A stretch of 64,000 nucleotides of DNA, from NCBI GenBank assembly GCA_947243795.1, contig OX365929.1, forward strand, positions 186,001 to 250,000. Reading direction: 5' to 3'. Below are positions 9,501-20,271 of the stretch, one piece after another (within the stretch, counting starts at the first letter, position 1; the number at the start of each line of letters is the position of its first letter). The DNA is from Saccharomyces uvarum (lineage: Eukaryota > Ascomycota > Saccharomycetes > Saccharomycetales > Saccharomycetaceae). The notes under the pieces are model-generated. The model did no database searches, had not been told where the DNA came from, and worked only from the letters and a program-made list of their open reading frames with translations. A program made the translations under genes and the position numbers.

Positions 9501-10008
9501 TCTGTTTGGGGTTGCCATCTCCGGTATCCGATCGACTGGAGGAGGACTGTCCACTCCCAGATGCCGAGCTTTTGGAATTTTTGGAAACTTCACTTTCCGG
9601 ACTCTTGTTGGTTGTTTCATCATCCCGTGTGGGCTCAACCTCGTTGTCCTTGTCCTTCTCTTCGGGTACTATCTTATCATCCTCGTCCTTTTTCTGAGGG
9701 GCACTATCGTCCTTCGTTAGAATGCTTCTGTAAGAGTACGCAGCCAACGAATCCCTGGAAAACTGGTCCTCCAGTTGTGTGAGCCGCTCCATGTACCTTG
9801 GAGTTTTCAATTGATGTTGGAACTCCTGCCATGCTGGAGTCTTAATCACGCGGTCTAACTTGACATTTGCCACGTCGTGTACGTACAAAGTAGACGCAAA
9901 CCTCCTTTGAGGGAGCGCAGCAGCCTTAACGACACATCGGTAATACTGGATGGCCCTCGTGGTCCTTGCCACTGTGCCAAGGGTCTTTGAGGATCTTGCT
10001 CTCAGCAT
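6580..10008 (-). CDS. PIM1: Pim1, mitochondrial Lon protease
   Basis: The 1142-aa protein is orthologous to S. cerevisiae Pim1 (YBL022C, 1133 aa), the ATP-dependent matrix protease that degrades misfolded proteins and is needed for mtDNA maintenance. The N-terminus is Arg-rich and acid-poor, as in a mitochondrial presequence. Next comes a low-complexity acidic and Ser-rich linker (about residues 95-175). The Lon N-terminal domain begins near YPQMLALPIARRPLFPG and is interrupted by a second acidic insert (about 290-370). The AAA+ module has Walker A GPPGVGKT and Walker B LILIDEID. The protease domain has the catalytic pair Ser1024 (in KDGPSAG) and Lys1067 (in REKAVAAK). A Ser/Lys-rich insert between the AAA+ and protease domains is typical of yeast Pim1 and differs most from S. 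cerevisiae. Confidence 0.98.
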   Translation of the reverse strand: MLRARSSKTLGTVARTTRAIQYYRCVVKAAALPQRRFASTLYVHDVANVKLDRVIKTPAWQEFQHQLKTPRYMERLTQLEDQFSRDSLAAYSYRSILTKDDSAPQKKDEDDKIVPEEKDKDNEVEPTRDDETTNKSPESEVSKNSKSSASGSGQSSSSRSDTGDGNPKQKPPKPEVPEVYPQMLALPIARRPLFPGFYKAVVISDERVMKAIKEMLDRQQPYIGAFMLKNSEEDTDVITNKDEVYDVGVLAQITSAFPSKDEKTGTETMTALLYPHRRIKIDELFPPNEEKEKLKEQAKEKDVETAVTEATEAKEDQAENTRATAPKLEDIVVEKIPDSELHQQQEHKKLEASEEESDELDDAQEGDDVNPTEFLKDYNVSLVNVLNLEDEPFDRKSPVINALTSEILKVFKEISQLNTMFREQIATFSASIQSATTNIFEEPARLADFAAAVSAGEEDELQDILSSLNIEHRLEKSLLVLKKELMNAELQNKISKDVETKIQKRQREYYLMEQLKGIKRELGIDDGRDKLIDTYKERVKSLKLPESVQKIFDDEITKLSTLETSMSEFGVIRNYLDWLTSIPWGKHSQEQYSIPRAKKILDEDHYGMIDVKDRILEFIAVGKLLGKVDGKIICFVGPPGVGKTSIGKSIARALNRKFFRFSVGGMTDVAEIKGHRRTYIGALPGRVVQALKKCQTQNPLILIDEIDKIGHGGIHGDPSAALLEVLDPEQNNSFLDNYLDIPIDLSKVLFVCTANSLETIPRPLLDRMEVIELTGYVAEDKVKIAEQYLVPSAKKSAGLENSHVDMTEDAITALMKYYCRESGVRNLKKHIEKIYRKAALQVVKKLSIEDSPTSSDTQKDNAKSKETVSSEDKTSKNVISSSKESKDVDSRKTSDDIEALKTSEKINVSISQDNLKDYVGPPVYTTDRLYETTPPGVVMGLAWTNMGGCSLYVESVLEQPLHNCKHPTFERTGQLGDVMKESSRLAYSFSKMYLAQKFPENRFFEKASIHLHCPEGATPKDGPSAGVTMASSFLSLALNKSIEPTVAMTGELTLTGKVLRIGGLREKAVAAKRSGAKTIIFPKDNLNDWEELPDNVKEGLEPLAADWYNDIFQKLFKDVNTKQGNSVWKAEFEILDAKKEKD

Positions 10009-10381
10009 ACTATACTTGTAAAAACGTCCCCTTCACGTAACTCAAAAAAAAACAACAACCAAACGTCGAAGTAGCAACAAACGCACACTGTAATATGCGA
10101 TGCGATGCTAACCGTGCTGGTGATTATCCGCTTATCGTTGCTGAACTACCAACACCATCACTAAGGCTAAAGGCTCTCTTTATTCCTTCCGGTGGCAAAC
10201 AGTATACACCCTTTACAAGGGCACCCACACACCGCACTGCGTTACACACTCTTAACAATAAAAATATTATCTATACCGTTACATTCATTAATTACATGGG
10301 AGCAGTGGCCAACAGGCATTGGCATAGGCCTGTCCTGTGATACTGCCTGCTGGCCTCTGGCGGGTCTCAGGTCTCGACTGC
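10009..10381. other. PIM1 promoter and HAP3 3' region
   Basis: This 373-bp spacer lies between two minus-strand genes and contains the PIM1 promoter. I see no further gene or clear regulatory motif. Confidence 0.5.
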
Positions 10382-10816
10382 TCAAGGCGCCTCCTCGTCG
10401 TCTTGCTCGTACATCAGCTGGTTCTTCAGCGCCTGCTGTTGCCTGTACTTGGCCAGGTAGATCTTCAGAACCTCTGCGTAGTTCTCAAAGCCCAGGGCGT
10501 GCAGCGATATCAGGATGTCCTCGCCGTTTATCGTCTTCCTCTTGTCCGCAGCACACCGGTCGCTGGCTTCGCTGGTCACGAAGGAGATGAGCTCGCTCAC
10601 ACACTCCTGCATACACTCCTTGGCGTCCTTCGAGACCTTGGCACTTGGGGGTAGCGTGTTCTTCATGAGTCGCGCCACGTTGTTGATGGGCAGCCACCGG
10701 TCCTGTTCCCTTAACGTGGAGATCTGCTGCTGGCTGCCGCTCGAGCTAGCGTGCCCACCGTTCTCCTGGCTGTCCTCCGGGCTTGTACTCACGTGTTCAG
10801 AGTCGTTGGTGTTCAT
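10382..10816 (-). CDS. HAP3: Hap3, CCAAT-binding complex subunit
   Basis: The 144-aa protein has the same length as S. cerevisiae Hap3 (YBL021C). It is the NF-YB-type histone-fold subunit that pairs with Hap5 and binds CCAAT boxes with Hap2; Hap4 supplies activation of respiratory genes. The conserved core runs from [11 protein letters not shown] (about residue 40) through the H2B-like helices containing [11 protein letters not shown] and [16 protein letters not shown], and ends near residue 130. The N-terminal 35 residues are Ser/Gln-rich and the tail is short and acidic. It is divergent from RFT1 across about 300 bp. The gene is GC-rich compared with most neighbours. The ACH1 promoter in this window carries CCAAT boxes that this factor could bind. 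Confidence 0.98.
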   Translation of the reverse strand: MNTNDSEHVSTSPEDSQENGGHASSSGSQQQISTLREQDRWLPINNVARLMKNTLPPSAKVSKDAKECMQECVSELISFVTSEASDRCAADKRKTINGEDILISLHALGFENYAEVLKIYLAKYRQQQALKNQLMYEQDDEEAP

Positions 10817-11123
10817 CTTTTTGATGGATTCGTGCTATTAGTGCTGTCAACCAAACTGTCCTGGCCTTGTATCTGATTGGCGGGAGCTGCTTGCTGCAGC
10901 TCTTTTTTGCTTAGTCTGATAAAGCGGGCCAAAAAAGCGAGCAGCGCGATATTGTCGTGGCATCGAATGTGATATACGTGGTGCAGCACGCCAGCAGGAG
11001 GGTTTGCGATGAACACAACTGGGAGGAAGCAATGCGTATTAGAAGCAGCAAAAGGAGACGGCTAGGGTGATTTGAGCTTTTGTGTGTGTGTGTGAGTGTG
11101 TGTCAGCGAAAGGAAAGAAAACA
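10817..11123. other. HAP3/RFT1 divergent promoter
   Basis: The 307-bp divergent spacer has a short GT-rich tract around 11083-11103 just upstream of RFT1. I see no motif I can assign with confidence. Confidence 0.5.
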
Positions 11124-12845
11124 ATGGATAAGAAAACCCCACACTTGCCCTCGACCAGTGAGCAGATCCTGGAGAGGTCCACGAAAGGTGCCACGTTCCT
11201 CATGATGGGCCAGCTGTTCACCAAGCTGGTGACGTTCGTACTGAACAACTTGTTGATTAGGTTTCTGTCGCCTAGGATTTTCGGCATCACTGCCTTTTTG
11301 GAGTTCATACAGGGAACCGTGCTGTTTTTCAGCAGAGATGCGATTCGTTTGTCCACGTTGAGAATCTCAGACTCTGGTAACGGTATAGTCGATGAGGACA
11401 GCGAGGACTACCGGGAGACGCACTATAAGTCTAAGGTGTTGCAGACCGCGGTCAACTTTGCCCACATCCCGCTTTGGATCGGGTTCCCGCTGTCCATTGG
11501 TCTAACCGCGTGGCAGTACAGAAACATCAATGCGTATTTCATCACGCTGCCATTTTTCACGTGGTCAATCTTTCTTATTTGGCTCAGCATCATCGTCGAA
11601 CTGCTGAGCGAGCCGTTCTTTATCGTCAACCAATTCATGCTAAACTACGCTGCGAGATCGAGATTCGAAAGCATTGCGGTGACCACCGGGTGTATTGTCA
11701 ACTTTATAGTCGTTTACGCCGTTCAGCAGTCTCGGTACCCGATGGGAATCGTCACTGCGGATAGTGACAAGGAAGGCATCGCTATACTGGCGTTCGCATT
11801 GGGGAAAGTAGCTCATTCGATCACCTTATTAGCGTGTTACTACTGGGACTATCACAAGAATTTTAAGCCAAAGAAATTGTTCAGCACTAGATTGACGAAG
11901 ATAAAATCATCTGAGAGTAACGAACTGAAGAAAAACTACTCGAAAAACTCATCTTATTTCTTCCAAAATGACATCTTAGAGCATTTTAGGAAAGTATATT
12001 TCCAACTATGTTTCAAGCATTTGTTGACAGAAGGTGATAAGCTGATTATCAACTCCTTGTGTACTGTGGAAGAGCAAGGTATCTATGCTTTACTGTCAAA
12101 CTACGGGTCACTACTAACACGGTTATTATTCGCTCCCATCGAAGAGTCCCTGCGATTGTTTTTGGCTCGTCTGCTGTCCTCTCATAACCAAAAGAATTTG
12201 AAACTAGCCATTGAAGTCCTGGTCAATTTAACAAGGTTTTACATATACCTATCGTTAATGATCATCGTATTTGGACCTGTCAATTCGTCCTTTTTGTTGC
12301 AGTTCTTGATTGGCTCTAAATGGTCCACTACTTCCGTTTTGGACACAATCAGAGTATACTGCTTCTATATCCCATTCTTATCCCTTAATGGTATTTTTGA
12401 AGCATTCTTCCAAAGTGTGGCCACGGGCGACCAAATCCTGAAGCATTCATACTTTATGATGGCGTTTTCTGGCATCTTCTTGCTCAATTCCTGGGCTCTT
12501 ATTGAAAAGCTCAAACTCTCCATTGAAGGTTTAATATTGAGTAATATCATCAACATGATACTGAGAATTTTGTACTGTGGGGTTTTTCTTAATAAATTCC
12601 ACAGGGAGTTATTTACGGATTCCTCATTTTTTTTTAATTTTAAAGATTTCAAAACGGTTATAGTTGCAGGTTTGACAGTTTGCCTAGTAGATTGGTGGTT
12701 CATAGGGTACGTTAAAAACTTGCAGCAATTTTTTATCAATGTCTTATTCGCGTTGGGACTGCTAGCGTTAATTATGGTCAAAGAACGTCAAACTATACAA
12801 TCGCTCATTAACAAAAGGGCGATGTCTAGTTCCAAAGATGTATAG
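11124..12845 (+). CDS. RFT1: Rft1, ER membrane protein of lipid-linked oligosaccharide synthesis
   Basis: The 573-aa polytopic membrane protein is orthologous to S. cerevisiae Rft1 (YBL020W, 574 aa). The family is needed for translocating or using Man5GlcNAc2-PP-dolichol in N-glycosylation, and its fold resembles MATE/MOP exporters. The sequence shows about a dozen hydrophobic stretches separated by short charged loops, starting after the conserved segment LERSTKGATFLMMGQLFTK. A basic Ser/Asn/Lys-rich loop lies near residues 255-300. The start is the ATG at 11124 in good context, giving MDKKTPHLPSTSEQ, which aligns with the S. cerevisiae start. An upstream in-frame extension has no ATG. The product acts in the ER membrane. 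Confidence 0.97.
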   Translation: MDKKTPHLPSTSEQILERSTKGATFLMMGQLFTKLVTFVLNNLLIRFLSPRIFGITAFLEFIQGTVLFFSRDAIRLSTLRISDSGNGIVDEDSEDYRETHYKSKVLQTAVNFAHIPLWIGFPLSIGLTAWQYRNINAYFITLPFFTWSIFLIWLSIIVELLSEPFFIVNQFMLNYAARSRFESIAVTTGCIVNFIVVYAVQQSRYPMGIVTADSDKEGIAILAFALGKVAHSITLLACYYWDYHKNFKPKKLFSTRLTKIKSSESNELKKNYSKNSSYFFQNDILEHFRKVYFQLCFKHLLTEGDKLIINSLCTVEEQGIYALLSNYGSLLTRLLFAPIEESLRLFLARLLSSHNQKNLKLAIEVLVNLTRFYIYLSLMIIVFGPVNSSFLLQFLIGSKWSTTSVLDTIRVYCFYIPFLSLNGIFEAFFQSVATGDQILKHSYFMMAFSGIFLLNSWALIEKLKLSIEGLILSNIINMILRILYCGVFLNKFHRELFTDSSFFFNFKDFKTVIVAGLTVCLVDWWFIGYVKNLQQFFINVLFALGLLALIMVKERQTIQSLINKRAMSSSKDV

Positions 12846-13054
12846 ATAGCTTATATAATCCAAGCTACGTGCATTATGCAAGAGTTACCTAGAAGCATTT
12901 CATTGTTTTTGCCTTTAGCATTGTGTAATTTTTGTTGAGATGCAGTGTGATGCAAAGATGTTGAAAATATATATAATAAAAAGGTAAACAAATAAGATAC
13001 AAATTATATTTGATATAAAAAACAATAAAAAAGCCGCATATAGGTCGATGCAAT

Positions 13055-14605
13055 ATGCCACCTCGTGGCCAAATACTACGCGATGAAAAGCCTGAAAATA
13101 CGCTAAGATTTCTGACCTTCAATGTCAATGGTATAAGGACTTTTTTCCACTATCAACCATTTTCTCAAATGAATCAATCGCTTGGATCTGTTTTCGAGTA
13201 TTTTCAAGCAGACATAATAACATTCCAAGAACTGAAAACAGAAAAATTATCCATTTATAAATGGGGGAAAGTTGATGGTTTTTACTCTTTTATCTCCATC
13301 CCACAAATAAAAAAGGGGTATTCTGGTGTTGGATGCTGGATTAGAATACCAGACAGTAATCATCCATTATATCATGCATTGCAAGTTTGTAAGGCAGAAG
13401 AAGGTATAACGGGTTACCTGGCAATAAAAAATGGCAAACAACCAGCAGTTTCTTATAGAGACGATACGACTCAAGGGATTGGTGGTTACGATTCTTTAGA
13501 TTCTGATCTGGATGAGAAAGCTGCTCTAGAACTAGACTCAGAAGGAAGATGTGTTATGGTTGAGCTAGCATGTGGTATAGTAGTCATCAGCGTATATTGT
13601 CCTGCAAATTCGAACCTATCAGAGAAGGGTGAACTGTTTAGAATGAGGTTCTTAAGGATTTTATATAGGAGAATTAGAAATCTGGACAAAATGGGGAAAA
13701 AAATAGTATTGATGGGCGACCTTAATGTTTGTCGAGATCTTATAGACAGTGCTGATACACTGGAACAACTCTCAATTCCAATAGTGGACCCGATGGGTGG
13801 GAAGGAGTTAGAAGCGCAACGTAATGAGGAAGCAATGCGTTTCATCATCAATCCAGAAACACCTCATCGAAGAATATTCAATCAGATTTTGTCTGACTCG
13901 CTTTTACCAAACGCAGGTAAGGAAGGAATACTGATAGACACAACAAGACTAGTTCAAACAAGAAACCGGCTTAGAATGTATACAGTGTGGAATAGTCTCA
14001 AAAACCTAAGGCCTTCAAATTACGGCTCTAGAATTGACTTTATCTTGGTATCCTCGAAACTTGAAAAACTAATAAGAGCAGGCGACATCCTTCCGGACGT
14101 ATTGGGTTCTGACCATTGTCCTGTATACTCTGATTTAGCTGTAGACATTTCCGAAGTGAAACCTAGCACGGTTAATGCTACCATTCCAAAATTCGAAGCA
14201 AGGTACAGGTATAATTTACGAAACCATAATATCTTAGAAATGTTTGCCAAAAAAGATCCCGGTAAAGGACTTAATAAACAGCAACCTCGTATAACGAAAG
14301 GTGTTAGTACAAAGAGAAAAAATATTATTGATAGCAAATCACTCGATTCATTCTTCCAAAAAAAGGATTCATCAACCAAAAAGTCTTCGGAATTACCAGA
14401 GCCAAATAAACAAACAAGATCGGCGTCAAAATTTACTTTTAAAGACGCGTTTGGAAAGCCTCCTTTATGCGAACATGGGGAAGAATCCATATTGAAAACA
14501 TCTAAGACCTCGGCCAATCCTGGTAAAAAGTTTTGGATTTGCAAGAGATCTCGAGGTGATTCAAGCAATAAGGAATCATCTTGTGGTTTTTTCCAATGGG
14601 TTTGA
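13055..14605 (+). CDS. APN2: Apn2, class II abasic-site endonuclease
   Basis: The 516-aa protein is orthologous to S. cerevisiae Apn2/Eth1 (YBL019W, 520 aa), a nuclear AP endonuclease and 3'-phosphodiesterase of the exonuclease III family. The first 360 residues form the endonuclease/exonuclease/phosphatase fold: RFLTFNVNGIRT, the metal-binding FQELKTE, GDLNVCRD, and the catalytic GSDHCPVYSD. The tail has a PCNA-interaction-like motif (SLDSFFQK, near residue 435) and ends in a zinc-binding GRF-type module with C..H...C...C spacing (CEHGEE to the terminal CGFFQWV). The first 15 residues differ from S. cerevisiae, but the ATG at 13055 keeps the same N-terminal length. Confidence 0.97.
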   Translation: MPPRGQILRDEKPENTLRFLTFNVNGIRTFFHYQPFSQMNQSLGSVFEYFQADIITFQELKTEKLSIYKWGKVDGFYSFISIPQIKKGYSGVGCWIRIPDSNHPLYHALQVCKAEEGITGYLAIKNGKQPAVSYRDDTTQGIGGYDSLDSDLDEKAALELDSEGRCVMVELACGIVVISVYCPANSNLSEKGELFRMRFLRILYRRIRNLDKMGKKIVLMGDLNVCRDLIDSADTLEQLSIPIVDPMGGKELEAQRNEEAMRFIINPETPHRRIFNQILSDSLLPNAGKEGILIDTTRLVQTRNRLRMYTVWNSLKNLRPSNYGSRIDFILVSSKLEKLIRAGDILPDVLGSDHCPVYSDLAVDISEVKPSTVNATIPKFEARYRYNLRNHNILEMFAKKDPGKGLNKQQPRITKGVSTKRKNIIDSKSLDSFFQKKDSSTKKSSELPEPNKQTRSASKFTFKDAFGKPPLCEHGEESILKTSKTSANPGKKFWICKRSRGDSSNKESSCGFFQWV

Positions 14606-14691
14606 ATACGCAAATGGCAATGAGATTCTAATGAAGAAAAGACTCTCTCTCTTTCACCAACAAGTTCTTTTTAAACTAGTAAATTAATAAC

Positions 14692-15180
14692 CTATATACA
14701 TGCACCGTCTTCCTTGTCATCCTCTACTGCTCTTTTCAACCATATACGGTCATCGTCAGTAATTTCTAACCGTTCCAAATTGGGAGACTCTTGTAGGATA
14801 GTCACTGCCAAAGGTGCGCCAATAAGGTCTTCGGTAGATATGTATGTACTAATGGATGATGCGAGTGTATCTTTATCAGCATAGTTTACTCTAATATAGG
14901 CTACCTTATTGTCAACATGCAGAAACGAGTATTCAACACCTTCACCAAAAATGCCATAACTACGCTTCAATGCGCTATTCAACCATTGCCTCCATGTCAT
15001 CTGATCAATATTGTGATCATTGTCTATATCTTGGTCAAATGAAGTTCTGAAAATATAAGGGGAGGTTAGTAGCTTATTCTTCTTTGGCTAGCTAGGGCTC
15101 GAAAATCAAAAATATACGTACATTGACAACTTGAAATACTGCCATTCTCTGAAGGGTTTTTTCCCATTACAATTGGTCAT
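14692..15180 (-). CDS. POP8: Pop8, RNase P/MRP subunit (spliced, two exons)
   Basis: Exon 1 is 15122-15180 and exon 2 is 14692-15046, giving a 137-aa protein (S. cerevisiae Pop8, YBL018C, is 133 aa). Pop8 is a small protein subunit shared by RNase P and RNase MRP, which mature tRNA 5' ends and pre-rRNA. The 75-nt intron has a 5' site GTACGT, a perfect branch-point TACTAAC and a TTTTCAG 3' site, and is the same length as in S. cerevisiae. Spliced exon 1 reads MTNCNGKK followed by the conserved FREWQYFKLS, then continues ITSFDQD in exon 2. The S. cerevisiae start (MGKK) is not an in-frame ATG here: that ATG is out of phase, and the usable ATG lies upstream and adds four residues. Exon 2 alone is open from MTWRQW, but that would lose the conserved N-terminus. 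Confidence 0.93.
15047..15121 (-). other. POP8: POP8 intron
   Basis: The 75-nt spliceosomal intron has 5' splice site GTACGT (15116-15121), branch point TACTAAC (15065-15071) and 3' CAG (15047-15049), all read on the minus strand. It interrupts an Ile codon after its second base. Its length and place match the S. cerevisiae POP8 intron. Confidence 0.93.
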
Positions 15181-15534
15181 TTACTATACTTTTTTTTACG
15201 TTACTTATCTCAAGTGTTCATTCAGAGATGAAGAACCGAAGAGTATTAAAAATATGCGATGACTTGAACATGCAAATATGAAGATTCATGTAATTTTTCA
15301 AATTATAGAAATCGCAACGATCCGTAACATATGATATATATAACCAGGTTGCACGTCTTATGCGTTCGACGTTAAGAGACGATACCTTTGCTTATATGTA
15401 CGTAGAGAACATAATCAAAAAGATATTTCAGGATTTGTTCGGTACTTGAAAAAGCATTACATCGAGTGAAGCTTCTATCTGCCTTTGCTTATGAAAATTA
15501 TGTAGAGCCGTTTAGTCTACACACAATATTTCCC
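15181..15534. other. POP8 promoter and PEP1 3' region
   Basis: The 354-bp AT-rich spacer between POP8 and the PEP1 stop codon holds the POP8 promoter. I see no further gene. Confidence 0.5.
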
Positions 15535-18500
15535 TTAATCGTCCTCGTTGAGTGGAGCTGCTGCGTCAGACTTGTGTGCGTCTTCTCCACTACGTGATGG
15601 CAATGCATCTGGAATATCGCTCGCGGCAGCCTGATCCGTATATGACGTGTGTTCTTGTTCGGGCGCCCCAGCATCTTCTTCCTCGATGTCAAAATTGCTT
15701 TCTTGGTCCGTGAAACTAGACAAGTCGTTAGCGTCTTCATCATGCCCGGCAAGCAAGTCGTCTGCTTCATCCAAAAACTGGTCGTGGATCAGCGACGAAT
15801 AGCTTGGACCTGCTCTATTGCTGAACCTTCCCCTGATTTTGGAAAATACATGCCCTAAATTTGTCTTTGCGTGTTGGAAGACAGACCCAATGTTCGAAAA
15901 GACGTAAAACCCTGATTTCACAATGTTGTTGACAACTCTGTCAGTGTTGTTGTTTTCTATCAATCCGTCATCACCCAGCCTGATTTCTCCGAATCTTGCA
16001 AACCCTCCGTTTCTTCTGATACCTCTATCATATATAAACCATGTGGCAAAAAAAATAACGAGAAGAATAGTAATGAAGACAAACGCGAGAGGGCCAGTCC
16101 TTACAGAGTATTTTTCCTTGAATTCCTTCTCTTTACCTGGACAAGGGTGGGGTGATGAGGGAGTGTCCAGTTTCAAACCACCCTCACACGTCGACAACGG
16201 GATTTTCCTATAACCAGAAGACTTGAAGTATTCAACCAAACCGGGCTCTATTTTGCAAATATCGGCAGCATTGGCCGGACTCAAGCCCTTGACCAATTTA
16301 CAAGTACCATCATTGTCTTTATGATAGTTATAATCACACTCAAAGTCCTGTCTCGTACATGAACAGTTTTTAACGTTTCTTGAAAATTCGGAAAGTGGGA
16401 TATTCCCAATGAAACACTTCTCGTCAGTTTTGCGTAAAAATTCTGTTTGGTGGCCAAATAGACAACCGCTTTGGGAACCTAAAGACGAATATTTGTAGTC
16501 AGAGCTTTCCTTACCGGTAATGTCGAAGTCACATTGTCTTTCGAAAATGTTTCTGAAATCTATTGTGTAGGTTCTAATTGAACCGCCTCCGATATTTGTC
16601 GCCTCTCCAAATAGTAAAAATCTCAAAGCAGAATCTCTAGGAACCGTCGTGATGTCCTTTACTACCACCTTGTCATCGCAAAATTTGTGGTCTTTCCATG
16701 TTTTACCAAAATCTGTGGAATAAGAAATAGAATCTGTTTCTGTCCTTTCGGGAACCAGAACTAAGATTCCGCCATGGTCACCGTATTCCCATTGGAATGG
16801 ACCTTTCTTGACTTCGGTCCAGGTCTCGCCTCCATCAGTGGTAAAGAACGTGGAGCATTCGTTATACGGTAGAAGACTATCGCCAACGTTTCCGATACCA
16901 AACATCATTCCCAGCGCGGAGCCAGAAGAGTACGTGTCTCTAATATCTCTACGTTCGGTGTAACCGTGTAAGTGCAGGGAACATTTGTCAAGTGATTTAG
17001 AGTTACAAGAAAACTTCTTGCCTTCTGAGTCCTTCTTAGGAGGTTTCAAAAAGGACCAGTCCGAACCTTCATTAAACGTGATCTTCGTTTTCAATTGCTT
17101 CTTGTCCCTATTCTGGGAAACCTTTTCGCTGTTGGAAACGACGTTGATCAGAATAATTCCTTCCAAACCTTGGATTTTCTCAAAATCTACAAAACCAACC
17201 GCGTTTCTATTGACAGCGTGTTCCAACGTCACAAACGAAGTACCGTTGGAGTTGGACTTCAACAGATTACCAAAGTCCTCTCCTGCTACCGAGTTCGTCG
17301 CCAAATGTAAAAATATCGATCCCTTTTCGGACTCCAAAATAGTAAACGCCTCTTGTTTTCCGACGTCTTCGTCATATGGAAATTTGGCTTCCGCAAACTC
17401 GGTACCGTCAAGAGTCACGTATGCTCTCAATTCGTTATTTTCGTGGGGAACAGCTACAATGATATAGTCACCGGTGGACAGGTAACCAATAATACTCCCA
17501 AAAACAGTTCTTTTGTCATTGTGGAAATAGTCTGTTGACGAAACCAAAGTTCTTCTTTGTGAGGACTTTTCCTTCACTTGACACATGATCATGTCTTTAT
17601 TGGAGGGATGTTTGAAAAGTGAACCTGCAAACTCACAATGAATCGCATTATCCAGCATTTCCGTAAACGTTTCCCCACCATCCTTGGTAAGGTATGCAAC
17701 GGCATGGCATTCTGGGCTCAAGATCGATTCGCAATCCTTGCCACCATAATAGATGAACGTGTCCTGATCCTTTGCACTAAAGTCTAATGGCAACCCCAAT
17801 TGTCTAGCTTCAGGCAATTTCGTGTCCGTAAAAGTGTACCCTCTATCGTGAGTGATAAAAATAGTACCCTTGGAGCCAAATAGATAGGCAGAAGAATTGA
17901 AGTATGGGTTGAAGATAACTTCGACAATGTTCTCATTATTAGTGTTGAACTTTTTTATCGTCTGTCCACCGTCATGAGACAAAAACGCACTTCTTCTCGA
18001 ATCTACCATGATCAATGATTCGTCTGTAACTGTGTCGAAGTATTGGTAGAATTCAATTTTGAAGTCAAGTTTGTTTTCGGTGACCACTATTTCCTTGTCA
18101 TTCGTGCCCTTACTTGGAACTCCATTACAAGGAATTTTCACAGGCTCGATTTTCATTGGCGTTTTACATTTATCACCTTTGATTAATTGCATTGGTTCTA
18201 CAGACACGGGCTTCTTGTTCGACTTATCGCATACACCAGAATGAGCAATCAGATTATAGTCCGGCACACATTTTCCGTTTGCATCCCTGACAAATTCAAA
18301 AGCACATTCGTAATCACTTGCAGTGCAACTGTTACATGTAGTTTCATACAGCTTTAGATCTTCAAACACTTTACCGACAAGGCATTGGGCATCCTGTTTT
18401 CTTCTTCTGTACTTGTACTTAACACCATTAACACATTTCCCTTCAGCCAGATTCCAGTCTTCGAAATCTTTATCATCTTCACAAGTTTTTCCATTAAAGG

Positions 18501-20271
18501 CACCTGAAAAGTCAATAGAATAAATGAAATTTCCTGAATTATTTACTTCCATATGAGACATGGTTAACCCGTTCAAAATAAATTTGCTTCCAGATCCATC
18601 TGGTGTAGTATTAATCAAATCTATTGGGAAGATAGTGGCCTCTAACTCGTACTCGGTCCAAGTCCTACCTTGATCTAAAGAATAGTAAAATTCGGATTGC
18701 GGATCACCGTCTTCTTCAGAGTCATATGGTATAGCCACTATGATGTTACCTAAATCACCAATAGCAAATAAACAAGGAAAATTAAAAGCTACACTCCAAG
18801 TCAAACCACCATCTCTGGAAATAAAGGTTCTTTGATCTTCCCAATCGATTGCACTCCCATCGCCAACAGTAGCGTCAGTCATTATAACCCCAGCAGAAGG
18901 ATCCGAGCGCTCTAGTGCACTAAACATAGTGTAAAGTGAGCAATTCTCAGGGTCAGTGATATCACATTCAAATGAATCTGCATTCTTTGAGTCAACAACT
19001 TTCAAATTTGCCCATGTGGCACCATTATCAACAGATATTTTGGTTTCTCCTTTGCTTTTTTTCCCCTTCTTTTTACCCTTGTGACGACGGCCAAATGTAG
19101 GATAAACTGATGCAATCATTGTCCCTTTTAAGAAAGCAGGTTGATCAAGACTGGTATATCCATATTGTCCATTATTCGTCCATTCAATGGGGGTAAACTT
19201 CAAACCCTGAGAATCAGAAATTAAAATTTCTGACGTGCTGGATTTGTCTTTTTCGTCATCATTCGTTTCTCTAGATATAGGTAAGATGATTCTTCCGACA
19301 GAGTCTTCATAAATCTGTCCTTGGACGACGTGTCTTAGTTGGGTGGGCAGGTGGGCCAGTTGAAAAGTTGACAGATCATTGGATATCCAAATATCCATAG
19401 AGGACCGCATATTGAATATATCACCTTGGGTTAAGATGACCACGTGAGACTTCAACACTTCGTAGGAATCAACGGTTTTATCTTTAAATTGGTCGAATTC
19501 TTTGATCGATTTACCCCAATCGGTAGTTAAAAACAGTTGAGACTTGGTAATAGTAATCCCATGTCCATTTTCAGTAAATATAGAATTTCGATAAAGACAC
19601 AGTATTGAGGCGTCATCGCCACCTAAATCAGAATCTTTGCTGGATTTGAGGAAGTCACATTGAAGTGTGGTAAAAAAACCATTCTCGTCCTTTTCCAAAG
19701 AAGACTTAATCTCAGAAAAGGACTTCCCACCATCACTAGATCCGAAAGTCTTATCAAAACAGCGCATAGAATCAATGTTTTCGCCGTCAATTGTGGCAGC
19801 TTGTTCATCTTCGTCGCTGCTTTTTTGTTCTTCACAGTAGTTACAAATTGCAATAAAATAATCTTTGTTCGTGGGATGTGTAGCTATATTGCAATGATCA
19901 GCCCGAGATTCCTCTTTAGATTCCTTTACGGCTACATTCTTCCACGATTTACCTTGATCACCGGTGATGTAGAAGTATGATCCGTCCATTGGTATTGCAA
20001 TGGCTCTGTCGTGCTTATTAAAGGGGTCCGTATATACCCAAGCGATATTTCCTTCAACACCATTGACCTTTTCCCATTTTTCTCCAGCATCAAAACTAAT
20101 GGCCAGGGAATCATCTTGCGTTCTAAGTAGAGTGTCAGAATCGTCAAAACTCAATATAGAGAACGAACGTTCCGAAATAGTTTTGGTCACTCTGGGGGAA
20201 AATCCCTCCGCATTGATCAATGGAAAGATCAGAAAAGCCCAGACGGCATATAGTCCGTGAAGTAGTATCAT
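15535..20271 (-). CDS. PEP1: Pep1/Vps10, vacuolar protein sorting receptor
   Basis: The 1578-aa type I membrane protein is orthologous to S. cerevisiae Pep1/Vps10 (YBL017C, 1579 aa), which carries carboxypeptidase Y from late Golgi to endosome and recycles by retromer. A signal peptide covers about the first 21 residues ([21 protein letters not shown]). The lumenal part has two sortilin-type VPS10 domains, each a propeller with repeated Asp-box motifs (SxDxGxTW types such as SRDGGLTW and STDFGKTW) followed by a Cys-rich 10CC module. One transmembrane segment lies near residues 1390-1412 ([19 protein letters not shown]). The cytosolic tail of about 160 residues keeps both known recycling signals, FYVF and YSSL, and is acidic at its end. 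The ATG at 20271 gives the signal peptide, which fixes the start. Confidence 0.98.
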   Translation of the reverse strand: MILLHGLYAVWAFLIFPLINAEGFSPRVTKTISERSFSILSFDDSDTLLRTQDDSLAISFDAGEKWEKVNGVEGNIAWVYTDPFNKHDRAIAIPMDGSYFYITGDQGKSWKNVAVKESKEESRADHCNIATHPTNKDYFIAICNYCEEQKSSDEDEQAATIDGENIDSMRCFDKTFGSSDGGKSFSEIKSSLEKDENGFFTTLQCDFLKSSKDSDLGGDDASILCLYRNSIFTENGHGITITKSQLFLTTDWGKSIKEFDQFKDKTVDSYEVLKSHVVILTQGDIFNMRSSMDIWISNDLSTFQLAHLPTQLRHVVQGQIYEDSVGRIILPISRETNDDEKDKSSTSEILISDSQGLKFTPIEWTNNGQYGYTSLDQPAFLKGTMIASVYPTFGRRHKGKKKGKKSKGETKISVDNGATWANLKVVDSKNADSFECDITDPENCSLYTMFSALERSDPSAGVIMTDATVGDGSAIDWEDQRTFISRDGGLTWSVAFNFPCLFAIGDLGNIIVAIPYDSEEDGDPQSEFYYSLDQGRTWTEYELEATIFPIDLINTTPDGSGSKFILNGLTMSHMEVNNSGNFIYSIDFSGAFNGKTCEDDKDFEDWNLAEGKCVNGVKYKYRRRKQDAQCLVGKVFEDLKLYETTCNSCTASDYECAFEFVRDANGKCVPDYNLIAHSGVCDKSNKKPVSVEPMQLIKGDKCKTPMKIEPVKIPCNGVPSKGTNDKEIVVTENKLDFKIEFYQYFDTVTDESLIMVDSRRSAFLSHDGGQTIKKFNTNNENIVEVIFNPYFNSSAYLFGSKGTIFITHDRGYTFTDTKLPEARQLGLPLDFSAKDQDTFIYYGGKDCESILSPECHAVAYLTKDGGETFTEMLDNAIHCEFAGSLFKHPSNKDMIMCQVKEKSSQRRTLVSSTDYFHNDKRTVFGSIIGYLSTGDYIIVAVPHENNELRAYVTLDGTEFAEAKFPYDEDVGKQEAFTILESEKGSIFLHLATNSVAGEDFGNLLKSNSNGTSFVTLEHAVNRNAVGFVDFEKIQGLEGIILINVVSNSEKVSQNRDKKQLKTKITFNEGSDWSFLKPPKKDSEGKKFSCNSKSLDKCSLHLHGYTERRDIRDTYSSGSALGMMFGIGNVGDSLLPYNECSTFFTTDGGETWTEVKKGPFQWEYGDHGGILVLVPERTETDSISYSTDFGKTWKDHKFCDDKVVVKDITTVPRDSALRFLLFGEATNIGGGSIRTYTIDFRNIFERQCDFDITGKESSDYKYSSLGSQSGCLFGHQTEFLRKTDEKCFIGNIPLSEFSRNVKNCSCTRQDFECDYNYHKDNDGTCKLVKGLSPANAADICKIEPGLVEYFKSSGYRKIPLSTCEGGLKLDTPSSPHPCPGKEKEFKEKYSVRTGPLAFVFITILLVIFFATWFIYDRGIRRNGGFARFGEIRLGDDGLIENNNTDRVVNNIVKSGFYVFSNIGSVFQHAKTNLGHVFSKIRGRFSNRAGPSYSSLIHDQFLDEADDLLAGHDEDANDLSSFTDQESNFDIEEEDAGAPEQEHTSYTDQAAASDIPDALPSRSGEDAHKSDAAAPLNEDD

